Positions 50,047 through 60,054 of a DNA stretch of 64,000 bases are shown here, in pieces (position 1 is the stretch's first letter; each line of letters opens with the position of its first letter). The DNA comes from Sporomusaceae bacterium. GTDB lineage: Bacteria > Bacillota > Negativicutes > Sporomusales > UBA7701. Made by a program: the position numbers and the translations under genes. The notes under the pieces are model-generated. The model had not been told where the DNA came from. It worked only from the letters and a program-made list of their open reading frames with translations, and made no database searches. The stretch spans positions 62,001 to 126,000 of the forward strand of contig JAVKTQ010000004.1 of NCBI GenBank assembly GCA_031460455.1, given 5' to 3'.

Positions 50047-50432
50047 GGACGGCACCTCACATTATTATGGGCTGTTAATTGGAGATAAATTCCACATAGC
50101 CTGCCTGTTCACCTTTAGGATGGCGCTTTTTAACGCCGCATAATACGATATTTTCTTTATTATTGTATATATTGTAATTACAATTATTATAATATAACTT
50201 CACTTTTGCGGCGGACTGTGGTGAGTTGGACGGTTTTTGCCATCGGCCGACGGTCGTACTCCCTCCCCTCTCCCCTCCTGCCGCCGGCTATCGTGCAAAA
50301 ATGCCCGGAAAAATGCGGCAGGCCTTCCGGGCGGCCGATTTTTCCGGCCGTCTGGAAGGCCCCAGGAAGGGCGAATATGTGTGTCTGAGAACGAATCCCT
50401 CAACGGCGATTTTCGATGCCTTTGAGAGGCTC
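50047..50432. other. Gap with AT-rich promoter zone and hairpin
   Basis: Bases 50150-50200 are strongly AT-rich and contain the perfect palindrome ATTGTAATTACAAT at 50171-50184, a likely operator or promoter for the D-threonine-aldolase-like gene. On the other side, at 50318-50354, CCTTCC-GG-CGGCC and its complement form a hairpin downstream of the zinc alcohol dehydrogenase stop; CATTTTTCC follows on the minus strand, so it is a probable terminator. No gene was recognised. Confidence 0.5.
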
Positions 50433-51377
50433 TCAGGTGGCGCGGCAGTCGAAAATGGCTTTCAGGCCGCCCGGAGGGGCGAAAGCGGCCGAACCGTCGG
50501 CCAGGCGGAAGATGCCGCCGACGAGCGGCTCGACGTCGACGAGGCGCCTGGCCAGCAGGCGGAGGGCGGCGGCCGTCGGCCCGCAGCGGGAGCCGACGAG
50601 GGTGAATTCTTTGACGACCCACAGCGTGGACGACAGGAGGGCGGCGGCGGCGAAGGTGCTTTTGAGGACGATGCGGCCGCGGGGCTTGACGACAGCCTGG
50701 GCGCAGGCGAGGCCGCCGGGGCTGCCGGTGCATTCGACGACGGTGTCGAAGGGGGCGAGGGCGGCGGCCTCGTCCGCCGTGACCGTGGCCGCCCGGCCGG
50801 CGAGGAGGGCGAGCTTGGCGGGGTGCTTGCCGATGACGGTAAGGTCGCAGCCGGTGAGGCTGAGCACCTGGGCGATCAGTTGGCCGAGTTTGCCGTCGCC
50901 GAGGACGGCGACGCGCTCGGACGGCCTGATGTGGCACTGGTCGCAGATTTCGAGGGCGGCGGCCAGCGGCTCGGCGAAGACGGCGGCGAGGTCGCTCACG
51001 CCGAGCGGCACCTCGTGGAGGTTGGCGACCGGCAGGGTGAGGTATTCGGCGAAGGCGCCGTCTTTGGCGGTGATGCCGAGGACGCGGCGGCTGAGGCAGT
51101 GGTTGGCGAGACCTTCGCGGCAGCGGGGGCAGACGCCGCAGCCGAGGTTGATGTCGGCGACGACTCTTTTGCCTGCCCACCCCTCCCCTGCTTCCACTAC
51201 GCCGACGAATTCGTGGCCGAGGATGCCGGTGAAGCCTTTGTAGCCGGCGAGGATTTCGCGGTCGGTGTTGCAGACGCCGGCGTAGAGCACCCTGACGAGG
51301 GCTTCGCCGGGGGCGGGCGTCGGAACGGGGCAGTCGTCGCGGTATTTGAGCTGGCCGTCGAAGTAGAGGCAGCGCAT
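50433..51377 (-). CDS. Zinc-binding medium-chain alcohol dehydrogenase
   Basis: A 314-residue MDR-family dehydrogenase. Catalytic zinc ligands are in VLYAGVCNTDREI and GHEFVGVV; the structural zinc site has four cysteines in LGCGVCPRCREGLANHC. The nucleotide-binding loop is VAVLGDGKLGQLIAQVL. It is shorter than the usual 340-350 residues. Possible substrates include polyols, threonine or secondary alcohols. The ATG at 51377 follows AAAGGAGG. It seems to be transcribed by itself, after the rhomboid pair. Confidence 0.9.
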   Translation of the reverse strand: MRCLYFDGQLKYRDDCPVPTPAPGEALVRVLYAGVCNTDREILAGYKGFTGILGHEFVGVVEAGEGWAGKRVVADINLGCGVCPRCREGLANHCLSRRVLGITAKDGAFAEYLTLPVANLHEVPLGVSDLAAVFAEPLAAALEICDQCHIRPSERVAVLGDGKLGQLIAQVLSLTGCDLTVIGKHPAKLALLAGRAATVTADEAAALAPFDTVVECTGSPGGLACAQAVVKPRGRIVLKSTFAAAALLSSTLWVVKEFTLVGSRCGPTAAALRLLARRLVDVEPLVGGIFRLADGSAAFAPPGGLKAIFDCRAT

Positions 51378-51480
51378 GGGGAGGACCTCCTTTGAGTCGT
51401 TTAACTTTAATATCTCGGCTTCATTGGCGGCTTTTCTCCGGCTTTAGGTTCTCGCGCCGCGGAGGCGACGGAGATCGACG

Positions 51481-52944
51481 CTATTTCCCGAGGCTGCGGA
51501 GGGTGCGGGCGCGGGTTTCGGCGAAGGTGATTTCGGCGAGCCAGTTAGCGCGTTCTTGGGCGACTTCGCCGGTGAAGCGGCCGTAGTTTTCGATGGCTTG
51601 GGGACGCTGGCCGAGCAGTTCGGCGCGGAGGCCGGCGATGAGGTATTTGAGCGCCGCCTGGGATTTGTCCAGGCGGTAGGCCTGCTCTAGCTTGCCGATG
51701 GCGATGGAGTATTCGCCTTCGTAGGCGTGGACGAGGCCGAGGTTGCCCCAGGCGGGGGCGAATTTGTCGTCGATTTCGAGTATGGCGGTGAAGTCGGCGC
51801 GGGCGGCGGCGTAGCGGCCGGCGAGGATGTTGGCGTAGCCGCGGCTGTTGAGGTAGTGGACGTCGTCGGGGGCGAGGTCGACGGCGCGGCTGTAGTGGGC
51901 GAGGGCTTCGGGGTACTGGCCGCGCTCGTAGTAGGCGTGGCCTACGGCGAACCACGCCCGGTGGCTGTTGCCGTTTGTTTCGAGGTAGCGGGCGAGGTCG
52001 CGGAGACCGGCGTCGGGCTGGCCGGCGTCGAGGAGGACGGTGCCCCGCAGGTAGTACATGTGGCTGTTGGCGGGGTTCCTTGCGAGAGCGTCGGTGGCGG
52101 CGGCGACGGCGTCCTGTTTATTGCCGAGGTAGAGCCAGGCGTGGGCTTCGACGGCGGCGAGGTAGCCGCCGAGGAAGAGCCAGCCGCCGGCGAAGAGTAC
52201 GAAAGCGGCGAGGAGCAGGGCTCTGGCCGCCCCGGGGAATGTGCGGCTTTCCTCGCCGAGGGCGGGACGGAGGATGAGGGCGGCAAGCGCGCCGCCGAGG
52301 AAGCCGCCGAGGTGGGCCCAGTTGTCGATAAAGGGGTCGGAGAAGCCCAAGAAGATCTGGAGGAGGGCGAGGGCGCCGATGAAGGCGCCGATGCCGCGGT
52401 CGCGGAGGTAGAAGTCGGCCCGCCGCCGGTAGAAGAGGACGGCCAGCGCTCCCATGAGGCCGAAGATGGCTCCCGAGGCGCCGACGCCCGGCCCCGGCTG
52501 CATGGCGAGACTGAGGAGCGAGCCGCAGACGGCGGCGAACAGGTATATGGCGGCCGTTTTGGCCAGGCCGAAGGCGTGCTCGGCGGCCAGGCCGAGGATG
52601 TACAGGAAGACGGTGTTGCCGAGGATGTGGTCGAAGCCGCCGTGGAGGAAGGCGGCGCTGACGAGGCGCCACGCTTCGCCGGCCAGCACGTTGTCCCGGT
52701 AGAGGGCGCCGGCGGCGATGACGGATTCTCGGCTGACGAGGGCGCCGGTGGCGACTTCCCACAGGTAGACGGCGATGTTGACGAGGATGAGGAGGGTGAT
52801 GAGGACAGGGAAGTAGGACATGCCTTTTTCGAAGGGGACGCGGCTGTCTTTGGGGCGGACGGGGACGAGCATGTCGGGGGTGATGAGGATGGGCCGCTCT
52901 TCGGGCGGGGACCAGACGGCGGGTTCACGGTTTTCGCCGTTCAT
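51481..52944 (-). CDS. Rhomboid intramembrane protease with TPR tail
   Basis: A 487-residue protein. Residues 40-250 form a rhomboid serine protease: HGGFDHILGNTVFLYILG, the catalytic Ser in GVGASGAIFGLMGALAV, and the catalytic His in NWAHLGGFLGG. One more helix (LLLAAFVLFAGGWLFLGGYL) leads to a C-terminal domain of about 200 residues with five or so TPR units, for example AWFAVGHAYYERGQYPEALAHYSRAVDLAPD. It cuts membrane proteins within the bilayer; the TPR tail may bind substrates. It follows the zinc-ribbon gene with a TGATG overlap, so both are made together. Confidence 0.92.
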   Translation of the reverse strand: MNGENREPAVWSPPEERPILITPDMLVPVRPKDSRVPFEKGMSYFPVLITLLILVNIAVYLWEVATGALVSRESVIAAGALYRDNVLAGEAWRLVSAAFLHGGFDHILGNTVFLYILGLAAEHAFGLAKTAAIYLFAAVCGSLLSLAMQPGPGVGASGAIFGLMGALAVLFYRRRADFYLRDRGIGAFIGALALLQIFLGFSDPFIDNWAHLGGFLGGALAALILRPALGEESRTFPGAARALLLAAFVLFAGGWLFLGGYLAAVEAHAWLYLGNKQDAVAAATDALARNPANSHMYYLRGTVLLDAGQPDAGLRDLARYLETNGNSHRAWFAVGHAYYERGQYPEALAHYSRAVDLAPDDVHYLNSRGYANILAGRYAAARADFTAILEIDDKFAPAWGNLGLVHAYEGEYSIAIGKLEQAYRLDKSQAALKYLIAGLRAELLGQRPQAIENYGRFTGEVAQERANWLAEITFAETRARTLRSLGK

Positions 52945-53780
52945 CAGCGTCCCTCCCCGGTGTCGAGCAGTACGCCGAGGGCTAAAGCGACACGCCGGTC
53001 GATGGCGCCGCCGGCGTCTTCGCTCATGTCGAGGGTGTAGCGGTCGAAGATGGTCATTTTGCGGTTGAATTCGCCGAGAACTGTTTCGCGGTCGGGGGCG
53101 TAGAAGATGAAGTTGGTGCGGAAGAAGGCGATGTCGACGATGTAGCCGGTGAGGCGGCGGAGGAGGGATAGGATGATGGAGTCCTCCTGGGCGACGAGCA
53201 GCAGGACGCCGTCGGGGCCGTAGACCCACCACCTTTTGCGGAGGAAGTCGGTGAAGCGGTTCTTTTTGTAAGTGGCGAGGATGTTGCCGGCCAGGTCGCG
53301 GAGGGTGAAGCGGGTGGTGGGGAACTGGACGACGTAGTCCTGGGTGACGGTGAGGATGGCGGCGGTTTTGTTTTCGTCGGGGTAGAAGTGGATGTGACGG
53401 CGGGGGCCGACGAAGTAGGCAACCAGGAAGGTTACCAGTCCCCAGTTGAGGTCGGGCGCGATGGTAAAGAAGATACGGGAAATGAGAATAATGACTATAA
53501 AGATAAGGATAAAGGCCATGATTCTCTGCATTACCAGCGCCGGGCGCTCGACGTAGAGGAGGGGGCTGCCGTCCTCGTCGCGGACGTGGTATTTGGTGTT
53601 GATGGCGAAGTGTTTTTCGCGCAGCTGGAAGAGGTCGCGGTCGAAGACGGCCGGGACGAGCCGACGCCCTGGGGCGCGGAAGACGCCGTGACAGGCCGGA
53701 CATTCGAGAAGCCGGTCGGCGTACTGGTTTTTGAGGTTGTAGAAGGAGTCGCAGGTGGGGCAGTTGACAGGGACGGCCAT
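52944..53780 (-). CDS. Zinc-ribbon membrane protein with scramblase/LURP-like domain
   Basis: A 278-residue protein. The N-terminus has a zinc ribbon, NCPTCDSFYNLKNQYADRLLECPACHGVF. The rest resembles the phospholipid scramblase/LURP-one fold: repeated beta segments such as INTKYHVRDEDGSPLLYVER and FTLRDLAGNILATYKKNRFTDF, interrupted near residues 85-120 by two hydrophobic helices (MAFILIFIVIILISRIFF). I assign the scramblase-like fold from pattern only. Its gene overlaps the rhomboid gene, suggesting that it is a partner or substrate of the protease. RBS is GAGGGAG. Confidence 0.65.
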   Translation of the reverse strand: MAVPVNCPTCDSFYNLKNQYADRLLECPACHGVFRAPGRRLVPAVFDRDLFQLREKHFAINTKYHVRDEDGSPLLYVERPALVMQRIMAFILIFIVIILISRIFFTIAPDLNWGLVTFLVAYFVGPRRHIHFYPDENKTAAILTVTQDYVVQFPTTRFTLRDLAGNILATYKKNRFTDFLRKRWWVYGPDGVLLLVAQEDSIILSLLRRLTGYIVDIAFFRTNFIFYAPDRETVLGEFNRKMTIFDRYTLDMSEDAGGAIDRRVALALGVLLDTGEGR

Positions 53781-53875
53781 AATGGTGCTCCCTCTTCCGC
53801 GCTGCGGCGGAAACTTATATTACCGGGCAATGGGACGGTGGGATGATGGGGGGCGCTGAAAACTTAGTCTGGTTC

Positions 53876-54056
53876 GCGGAAGCTTGCCTCGCCGCTCGCA
53901 CGTCTACGTATGAACGCGCCGTAAAACTTGCGCCGACTCAGCCGTACCGGCGCCAAACGGGCGTCCATGGCCGGACGTACGGTTTCGTTAGCGGCTTGCT
54001 GCGTTAACGGCGCGTAACATCCTCCGCCAACGCTCGCTTGCGATGCCAGCTTCCGC
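53876..54056. repeat. Family B inverted-repeat element, copy B3 (181 bp)
   Basis: Outer ends GCGGAAGCT in inverted orientation and an inner pair GAACGCGCCGTAA / TTAACGGCGCGT. Shares the GACTCAGCCGTACCGGCGCC block with B2 and lacks about 30 central bases relative to it. It is followed after 37 bp by copy A6 in the same order and orientation as B2-A4. Confidence 0.8.
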
Positions 54057-54093
54057 AAAAATACATCTTCCAACTCCCCATGAATCAGCAAAC

Positions 54094-54212
54094 GGCCGTT
54101 CAGAAGCCCCCAGATGCTAGGCGGGGCGAGGAAGCGCAGCGCCGCGTACTCGGAACGTACGCAAGCAAGCTCCCGCAGCCCCAACAACGCAGATGGGGGC
54201 TTATCAACGGCC
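54094..54212. repeat. Family A structured repeat, copy A6 (119 bp)
   Basis: Begins GGCCGTTCAGAAGCCCCCAG and ends, on the other strand, GGCCGTTGATAAGCCCCCAT, the cleanest end pair in the window. The interior GCGTACTCGGAACGTACGCA is shared with A1. The TGATAA end is 8 bp from the stop codon of the diguanylate cyclase. Confidence 0.88.
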
Positions 54213-54220
54213 GTCAAAGT

Positions 54221-55156
54221 TTACAGCTGCCGAACAAGATTGCGGCCGGATTGTTTGGCGTGGTATAACGCCTCCTCCGCCTTCGCCACCAGCGACTCCG
54301 GGGTGGCCAGCTCGTCGGGGACGACGGTGGCGGTGCCGACGCTGACGGTGAGGTGGCGGTGGATGGCTGAGGCTGTGTGCTCGATGCCGAGGGTGGCGAC
54401 GGCGACGCGGATGGCTTCGGCGACGACGAGGGTGCCAAGGCTGTCGGTGTTGGGCAGGAGGACGGCGAATTCTTCGCCGCCGTAACGGGCGGCGAGGTCG
54501 CCGGCGCGGGCGATGGTGGCGGATATGGTGCGGGCGACTTTTTTCAGGCATTCGTCGCCGGCCTGGTGGCCGTAGGTTTCGTTGTAGGCTTTGAAGAAGT
54601 CGAGGTCGACGAGGATGACGGACAGGGGCGTCGCCTCGCGCAGGGCGCGTCGCCATTCCTCGCCGAGGCGCGCGGCGAAACGGCCGCGGCTGTCGATGGC
54701 GGTGAGGCCGTCGAGGGTGCCCAGACGGGCGAGCTCCTGGTTTTTGGCGGCAAGTTCGCGGCTGAGGGTGTCGAGGGTGTGCTGGTATTCGAGGATGCGG
54801 CGGCCGACGGCGAGCCGGCTGCGGAGCAAGGCGGGGTGGACGGGCTTGGCGAGGTGGTCGTCGCCGCCGGCTTCGAAGCCGCGGGCGATTTCGTCCTGGC
54901 TGTTTTTGGCCGCGAGGAGGATGATGTAGACCTGGCTGAGGGCTTTTTCTTTTTTGAGCCGGGCGCAGAGTTCGAGGCCGCCGGGGCCGGGCATGGCCGC
55001 GTCGAGGAGGACGAGCGCGGGACGGGTTTCACCGCGGAGCGCCTGCCAGGCTTCTCCGCCGCCGCCGGCGACGGCGACCTCGTAGCCCCATTCTTTTATC
55101 ATCAGTGCGAGCATTGCGCGGGTGGTTGCTTCGCCGTCGACGATCATCACTTTCAT
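54221..55156 (-). CDS. Diguanylate cyclase with receiver domain (PleD-like)
   Basis: A 311-residue response regulator that should make c-di-GMP from two GTP. Residues 1-120 form a receiver: VMIVDGEATTRA, phospho-acceptor Asp in LVLLDAAMPG near 52, and the Lys in HLAKPV. The usual acidic pair VDDE is VDGE here, which may weaken Mg binding. After a coiled linker, the GGDEF domain holds VILVDLDFFKAYNETYGHQAGD and the active site YGGEEFAVLL, with an RAGD inhibitory site five residues before it. It sits 84 bp after trpG on the same strand. Confidence 0.93.
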   Translation of the reverse strand: MKVMIVDGEATTRAMLALMIKEWGYEVAVAGGGGEAWQALRGETRPALVLLDAAMPGPGGLELCARLKKEKALSQVYIILLAAKNSQDEIARGFEAGGDDHLAKPVHPALLRSRLAVGRRILEYQHTLDTLSRELAAKNQELARLGTLDGLTAIDSRGRFAARLGEEWRRALREATPLSVILVDLDFFKAYNETYGHQAGDECLKKVARTISATIARAGDLAARYGGEEFAVLLPNTDSLGTLVVAEAIRVAVATLGIEHTASAIHRHLTVSVGTATVVPDELATPESLVAKAEEALYHAKQSGRNLVRQL

Positions 55157-55239
55157 CCGTCATTCCGCCTTTGCCGTAAATTTCCCGGTTTTGTTTCCAG
55201 TTTCTACAAAGGCGGCGTTTTTCCTGCCTCGGCCGCCGT

Positions 55240-55812
55240 TCAGCCGGGGAGGACGGCGACGAAGTTGGCGAGCAGCCTGACGCCGTCGGGGGTGAGGATG
55301 GATTCGGGGTGGAACTGGATGCCTTCGACGGGAAAGTGTTTGTGCCTGACGCCCATGATGAGCCCGTCGTCGCTGGCGGCGGTGACGGTGAGGCAGTCGG
55401 GGAGGCTGGCCCGGTCAAGGATGAGGGAGTGGTAGCGGCCGGCGGTGAAGGGCTGGGGGAGGCCGCGGTAGAGGCCGTGGCCGTGGTGGGTGACGGCCGA
55501 GGTTTTGCCGTGGACGGGCTGCGGGGCGCGCACGACGCGGCCGCCGAAGGCTTCGCCGATGACCTGATGGCCGAGGCAGACGCCGAGGATGGGCAGACGG
55601 GCGGCGAAGCGGACGACGAGGGCTTTGCTGATGCCGGCGTCGTCGGGGGTGCCGGGGCCGGGGGAGATGATGACGGCTTTGTAGCCGCCGGCGGCGATTT
55701 CGTCCAGGGTGATGCGGTCGTTGCGGACGACGCGGACCTGCTGCCCGAGGTGGGCGACGTACTGGAAGATGTTGTAGGTGAAGGAGTCGTAGTTGTCGAT
55801 GAGCAGGATCAT
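55240..55812 (-). CDS. trpG: Anthranilate synthase component II (glutamine amidotransferase)
   Basis: A 190-residue class I glutamine amidotransferase that feeds ammonia to TrpE. The oxyanion strand is VIISPGPGTPDDAG, the nucleophile Cys is in ILGVCLGHQVIGEAFGG, and the His-Glu pair is in GIQFHPESILTPDG. It overlaps trpE by 4 bp (ATGA). It could also serve PabB in folate synthesis, as in Bacillus; no pab genes are present. Last gene of the trp operon. Confidence 0.94.
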   Translation of the reverse strand: MILLIDNYDSFTYNIFQYVAHLGQQVRVVRNDRITLDEIAAGGYKAVIISPGPGTPDDAGISKALVVRFAARLPILGVCLGHQVIGEAFGGRVVRAPQPVHGKTSAVTHHGHGLYRGLPQPFTAGRYHSLILDRASLPDCLTVTAASDDGLIMGVRHKHFPVEGIQFHPESILTPDGVRLLANFVAVLPG

Positions 55813-57269
55813 GGCTGCGCGCCTCCCGTTACCTGGAATAGGGCCCCGGCTTTGTGGAGTATTTCCCGGTATTCGGCGACGGGGACGGAGTCGGCGACGA
55901 TGCCGGCGCCGGTCTGGATGACGACTTGGCCGCCGTCGATGATGAGGGTGCGGATGGTGATGCAGGTGTCGATGTTGCCGCGGAAGTCGAAGTAGCCGAC
56001 GGCGCCGCCGTAGGGGCCGCGGGGGGTGTTTTCGAGGCCGGCGATTATTTCCATGGCGCGGATTTTAGGGGCGCCGCTGAGGGTGCCGGCGGGGAAGCAG
56101 GCGGCGAGGACGTCGGTGGGGGTGTAGCGGGGGTCGAGCTGGCCGGTGACTTCGGAGACGATGTGCATGACATGTGAGTAGTTTTCGACTTCCATGAGGC
56201 GGCTGACGGCGACGGTGCCGGGGCGGCTGATACGGCCGAGGTCGTTGCGGCCGAGGTCGACGAGCATGGCATGCTCGGCGCGCTCTTTGGCGTCGGCGAG
56301 GAGGTCGGCGGCGAGGCGGGCGTCTTCGGCGGCGTCGCGGCCGCGCGGGCGGGTGCCGGCGATGGGGCAGGTGTATAGCTGGCCGTCACGGAGTTTGACG
56401 AGCATTTCGGGGGAGGCGCCGACGAGCTGGCGGGAGCCGAAGTTGAGGTAGAACATGTAGGGCGAGGGGTTGAGGTGGCGGAGCCGCCGGTAGAGGTGGA
56501 AGGGCTCGGTGGTGAGCGGCCGGCGGAAGGGCCGGGAGAGGACGGCCTGGAAGATGTCGCCGGCGGCGATGTGCTCTTTGGCCTGTTCTACGGCGGCGAT
56601 GTAGTCGTCGCGGCCGTCTGCCTCTTCCCCCCTCTCCCCTGCCGCCTGGCCGGTCTGCGGCAGGGATGCGCTCTGGCGCAGCCTGAGGGCGAGGGAGGCG
56701 AGGCTTTCGGCGGCGGTTTCGTAGGCGGCGGGGGCGGCGGCGGGGCTGTCGACGGGGGCGAGGTGGATGAGTTTGGCGGTGTGGGTGAGGTGGTCGAGGA
56801 CGACGATGGTCTGGCAGATGAGGTATTCGCCGAGGATCATGTCGTCGGGGACGGCGAGGCCGCGGATGCGTTCCCAGGTGGCGGCGGCTTCGTAGGCGAG
56901 GTAGCCGACGGCGCCGCCGCTGAAGGGCGGCAGGCCGGGAAGGTCGGGGCAGGTGTAGCTGCCGAGGATGCGCTGGAGGACGGCGAGGGGCGGGCCGGCG
57001 ACGGTGGTGCGCTTGCCGCGCCGGCGGAGGTCGCTGTGGCGGGCGGTGGCGGTGAGGGTGAGGAGGGGGTCGGCGCCGATGAAGGAGTAGCGGCCGAAGT
57101 TTTTGCTGGTTTCGGCGCTCTCGAGCATAAAGCCGGGGCGGTCGCCGACGATTTTGCCGTAGAGTGATACGGGGGTGTCGAGGTCGGCGGGTATGTCGGC
57201 GGTGACGGGGATGAGGTTGTGGCCGGCGGCGAGGCGGCAGAATTCGTCGCGGTCGGGCGAGAGCTTCAT
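55809..57269 (-). CDS. trpE: Anthranilate synthase component I
   Basis: A 486-residue chorismate-using enzyme. The N-terminal part contains MLESAETSKNFGRYSFIG, whose LES segment belongs to the tryptophan feedback site. The catalytic part has SPYMFYLNFGSRQLVGASPE, RGRDAAEDARLAADL, KERAEHAMLVDLGRNDLGR and FPAGTLSGAPKIRAMEII. With TrpG it makes anthranilate from chorismate. It overlaps trpA by 4 bp upstream and trpG by 4 bp downstream. Placing trpE near the operon end is unusual. Confidence 0.96.
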   Translation of the reverse strand: MKLSPDRDEFCRLAAGHNLIPVTADIPADLDTPVSLYGKIVGDRPGFMLESAETSKNFGRYSFIGADPLLTLTATARHSDLRRRGKRTTVAGPPLAVLQRILGSYTCPDLPGLPPFSGGAVGYLAYEAAATWERIRGLAVPDDMILGEYLICQTIVVLDHLTHTAKLIHLAPVDSPAAAPAAYETAAESLASLALRLRQSASLPQTGQAAGERGEEADGRDDYIAAVEQAKEHIAAGDIFQAVLSRPFRRPLTTEPFHLYRRLRHLNPSPYMFYLNFGSRQLVGASPEMLVKLRDGQLYTCPIAGTRPRGRDAAEDARLAADLLADAKERAEHAMLVDLGRNDLGRISRPGTVAVSRLMEVENYSHVMHIVSEVTGQLDPRYTPTDVLAACFPAGTLSGAPKIRAMEIIAGLENTPRGPYGGAVGYFDFRGNIDTCITIRTLIIDGGQVVIQTGAGIVADSVPVAEYREILHKAGALFQVTGGAQP

Positions 57270-58063
57270 GGCCGGTCACCTGCCCGGTCGAGGGCCTGGC
57301 GTATAGAGGCGACGAGGCGGCCGACGCCGGCCGGGCCGTCGGCGGTGAGCCGCTCGATGACGGCGCTGCCGACGATGACGGCGTCGGCGTGGGCGGCGGC
57401 GGCAACGGCCGCAGCCTCGTCGCCGATGCCGAAGCCGATGGCGATGGGGATGTCGCTGGCCCGGCGGGCGTCGGCGATGAGGGGGGCGAGGCGGCTGTAG
57501 TCGACAGCCTGGACGCCGGTGACGCCGGTGGTTGAGACGCAGTAGAGAAAGCCGCCGGCCTGGGCGCAGATAGCGGCGATGCGTTCTGGCGGGCTGGTGG
57601 GGGCGATGAAGTGGATGAGGTCGAGGCCGCAGCCGCGGCAGATGGCTTGGAGGGGAGCGGCTTCTTCGAGGGGGAGGTCGGGGACGATGAGGCCGGCGGC
57701 GCCGGCGGCGGCCGCGTCGGCGGCGAAGGCTGCGGGGCCGTATTGGAGGATGGTGTTGATGTAGAGCATGAGGGCGATGGGGACGGGGGTAGCGGCGGTG
57801 AGTTCGGCGACGAGGGCGAGGACGTCGGCGGTTTTGAGGCCGCCGGCGAGGGCGGCGGTGGCGGCTTTTTGGATGACGGGGCCGTCGGCGATGGGGTCGG
57901 AGAAGGGGATGCCGATTTCGACGATGTCGGCGCCGGCGGCGGCGGCGGCGAGGACGGCCTGGCGGGTGGCGGCGAGGTCGGGGTAGCCGGCGGCGAGGTA
58001 GACGATGAGGCCTTTGCCGCCGGCGGCGCGGCGGGCGGCGAGTTTATCCCGAAGTGTGGACAT
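57266..58063 (-). CDS. trpA: Tryptophan synthase alpha chain
   Basis: A 265-residue TIM barrel that splits indole-3-glycerol phosphate into indole and glyceraldehyde-3-phosphate. Catalytic Glu is in ADIVEIGIPFSDPIADGPVI and the Asp in LIVPDLPLEEA. GFGIGDEAA, the phosphate loop segment, and VGSAVIE are also present. The start is one base after the trpB stop codon and the stop overlaps trpE by 4 bp. Confidence 0.96.
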   Translation of the reverse strand: MSTLRDKLAARRAAGGKGLIVYLAAGYPDLAATRQAVLAAAAAGADIVEIGIPFSDPIADGPVIQKAATAALAGGLKTADVLALVAELTAATPVPIALMLYINTILQYGPAAFAADAAAAGAAGLIVPDLPLEEAAPLQAICRGCGLDLIHFIAPTSPPERIAAICAQAGGFLYCVSTTGVTGVQAVDYSRLAPLIADARRASDIPIAIGFGIGDEAAAVAAAAHADAVIVGSAVIERLTADGPAGVGRLVASIRQALDRAGDRP

Positions 58064-58064
58064 T

Positions 58065-59235
<1,171 letters not shown>

Positions 59236-59243
<8 letters not shown>

Positions 59244-60054
59244 GTTGTGTTTCCTCCTTTGTGTGTGGGGCGTTCATGGCGCCGGGCGTTTCGCCGGGCC
59301 GGACGAGTTCGCGGGTGCGGGCGAGGATGTCGGGGGCGGTGACGAGCGCTTCGCCGACGAGCGCGCCGCGTACGCCGGCCTGTTTGAGCTGCCGGGCGTC
59401 GTCGCCGCCGGTTATGCCGCTTTCGCTAATGATGAGGCGGCGACTGTCGGTGTGGGGCAGGAGGGCGAAGGTGGTGGCGAGGTCGGTGGTGAAGGTGGCG
59501 AGGTCGCGGTTGTTGATGCCGATGATGGGGGCGGGGGTGTGCTGGACGCGCTCAAGCTCTTCGCGGCTGTGAACTTCGACGAGGCTGTCGAGGCCGAGGG
59601 TGTCGGCAACGGCGAGGAAGCGCCGCAGCTGACCGTCGGTGAGGATGGCAGCGATGAGGAGGACGGCGTCGGCGCCGGCGGCACGGGCTTCGTAGAGCTG
59701 GTATTCGTCGATGATGAAGTCTTTGCGGAGGAGGGGCAGGGGGCTGACGGCGCGGACGGCGGCGAGGTCTTCGAGGCAGCCGCGGAAGGGGGCGCTGGTG
59801 TGGACGGAGAGGGCGGCGGCGCCGCCGGCGGTGAAGATGCGGGCGAGCTCGGGGACGGTGTGGCGGCCCGAGAGCTGGCCTTTGGCGGGGGAGGCGAGCT
59901 TGCCTTCGGCGATGAGCGCCCAGTCGGCGGCGCGCAGGGCGCGGGCGAAGGCACGAGTGCCGGGAGTTATGTCCCGCTGCAGGTGGGCGAGGGGGTTGGT
60001 CTGTTTGCGGGCGGCGACTTCCCGGCGGATGCCGGCGACTATTTTTGCGAGCAT
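59236..60054 (-). CDS. trpC: Indole-3-glycerol phosphate synthase
   Basis: A 272-residue TIM barrel closing the indole ring. Catalytic residues are in [13 protein letters not shown] (first Lys; the usual AEVK is AEGK), [23 protein letters not shown] (second Lys) and [13 protein letters not shown] (Glu), followed by [10 protein letters not shown] and [12 protein letters not shown]. The segment [16 protein letters not shown] replaces the common LSVLTDxxFFxG, a mild deviation. It overlaps trpF by 16 bp and trpB by 8 bp. Confidence 0.95.
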
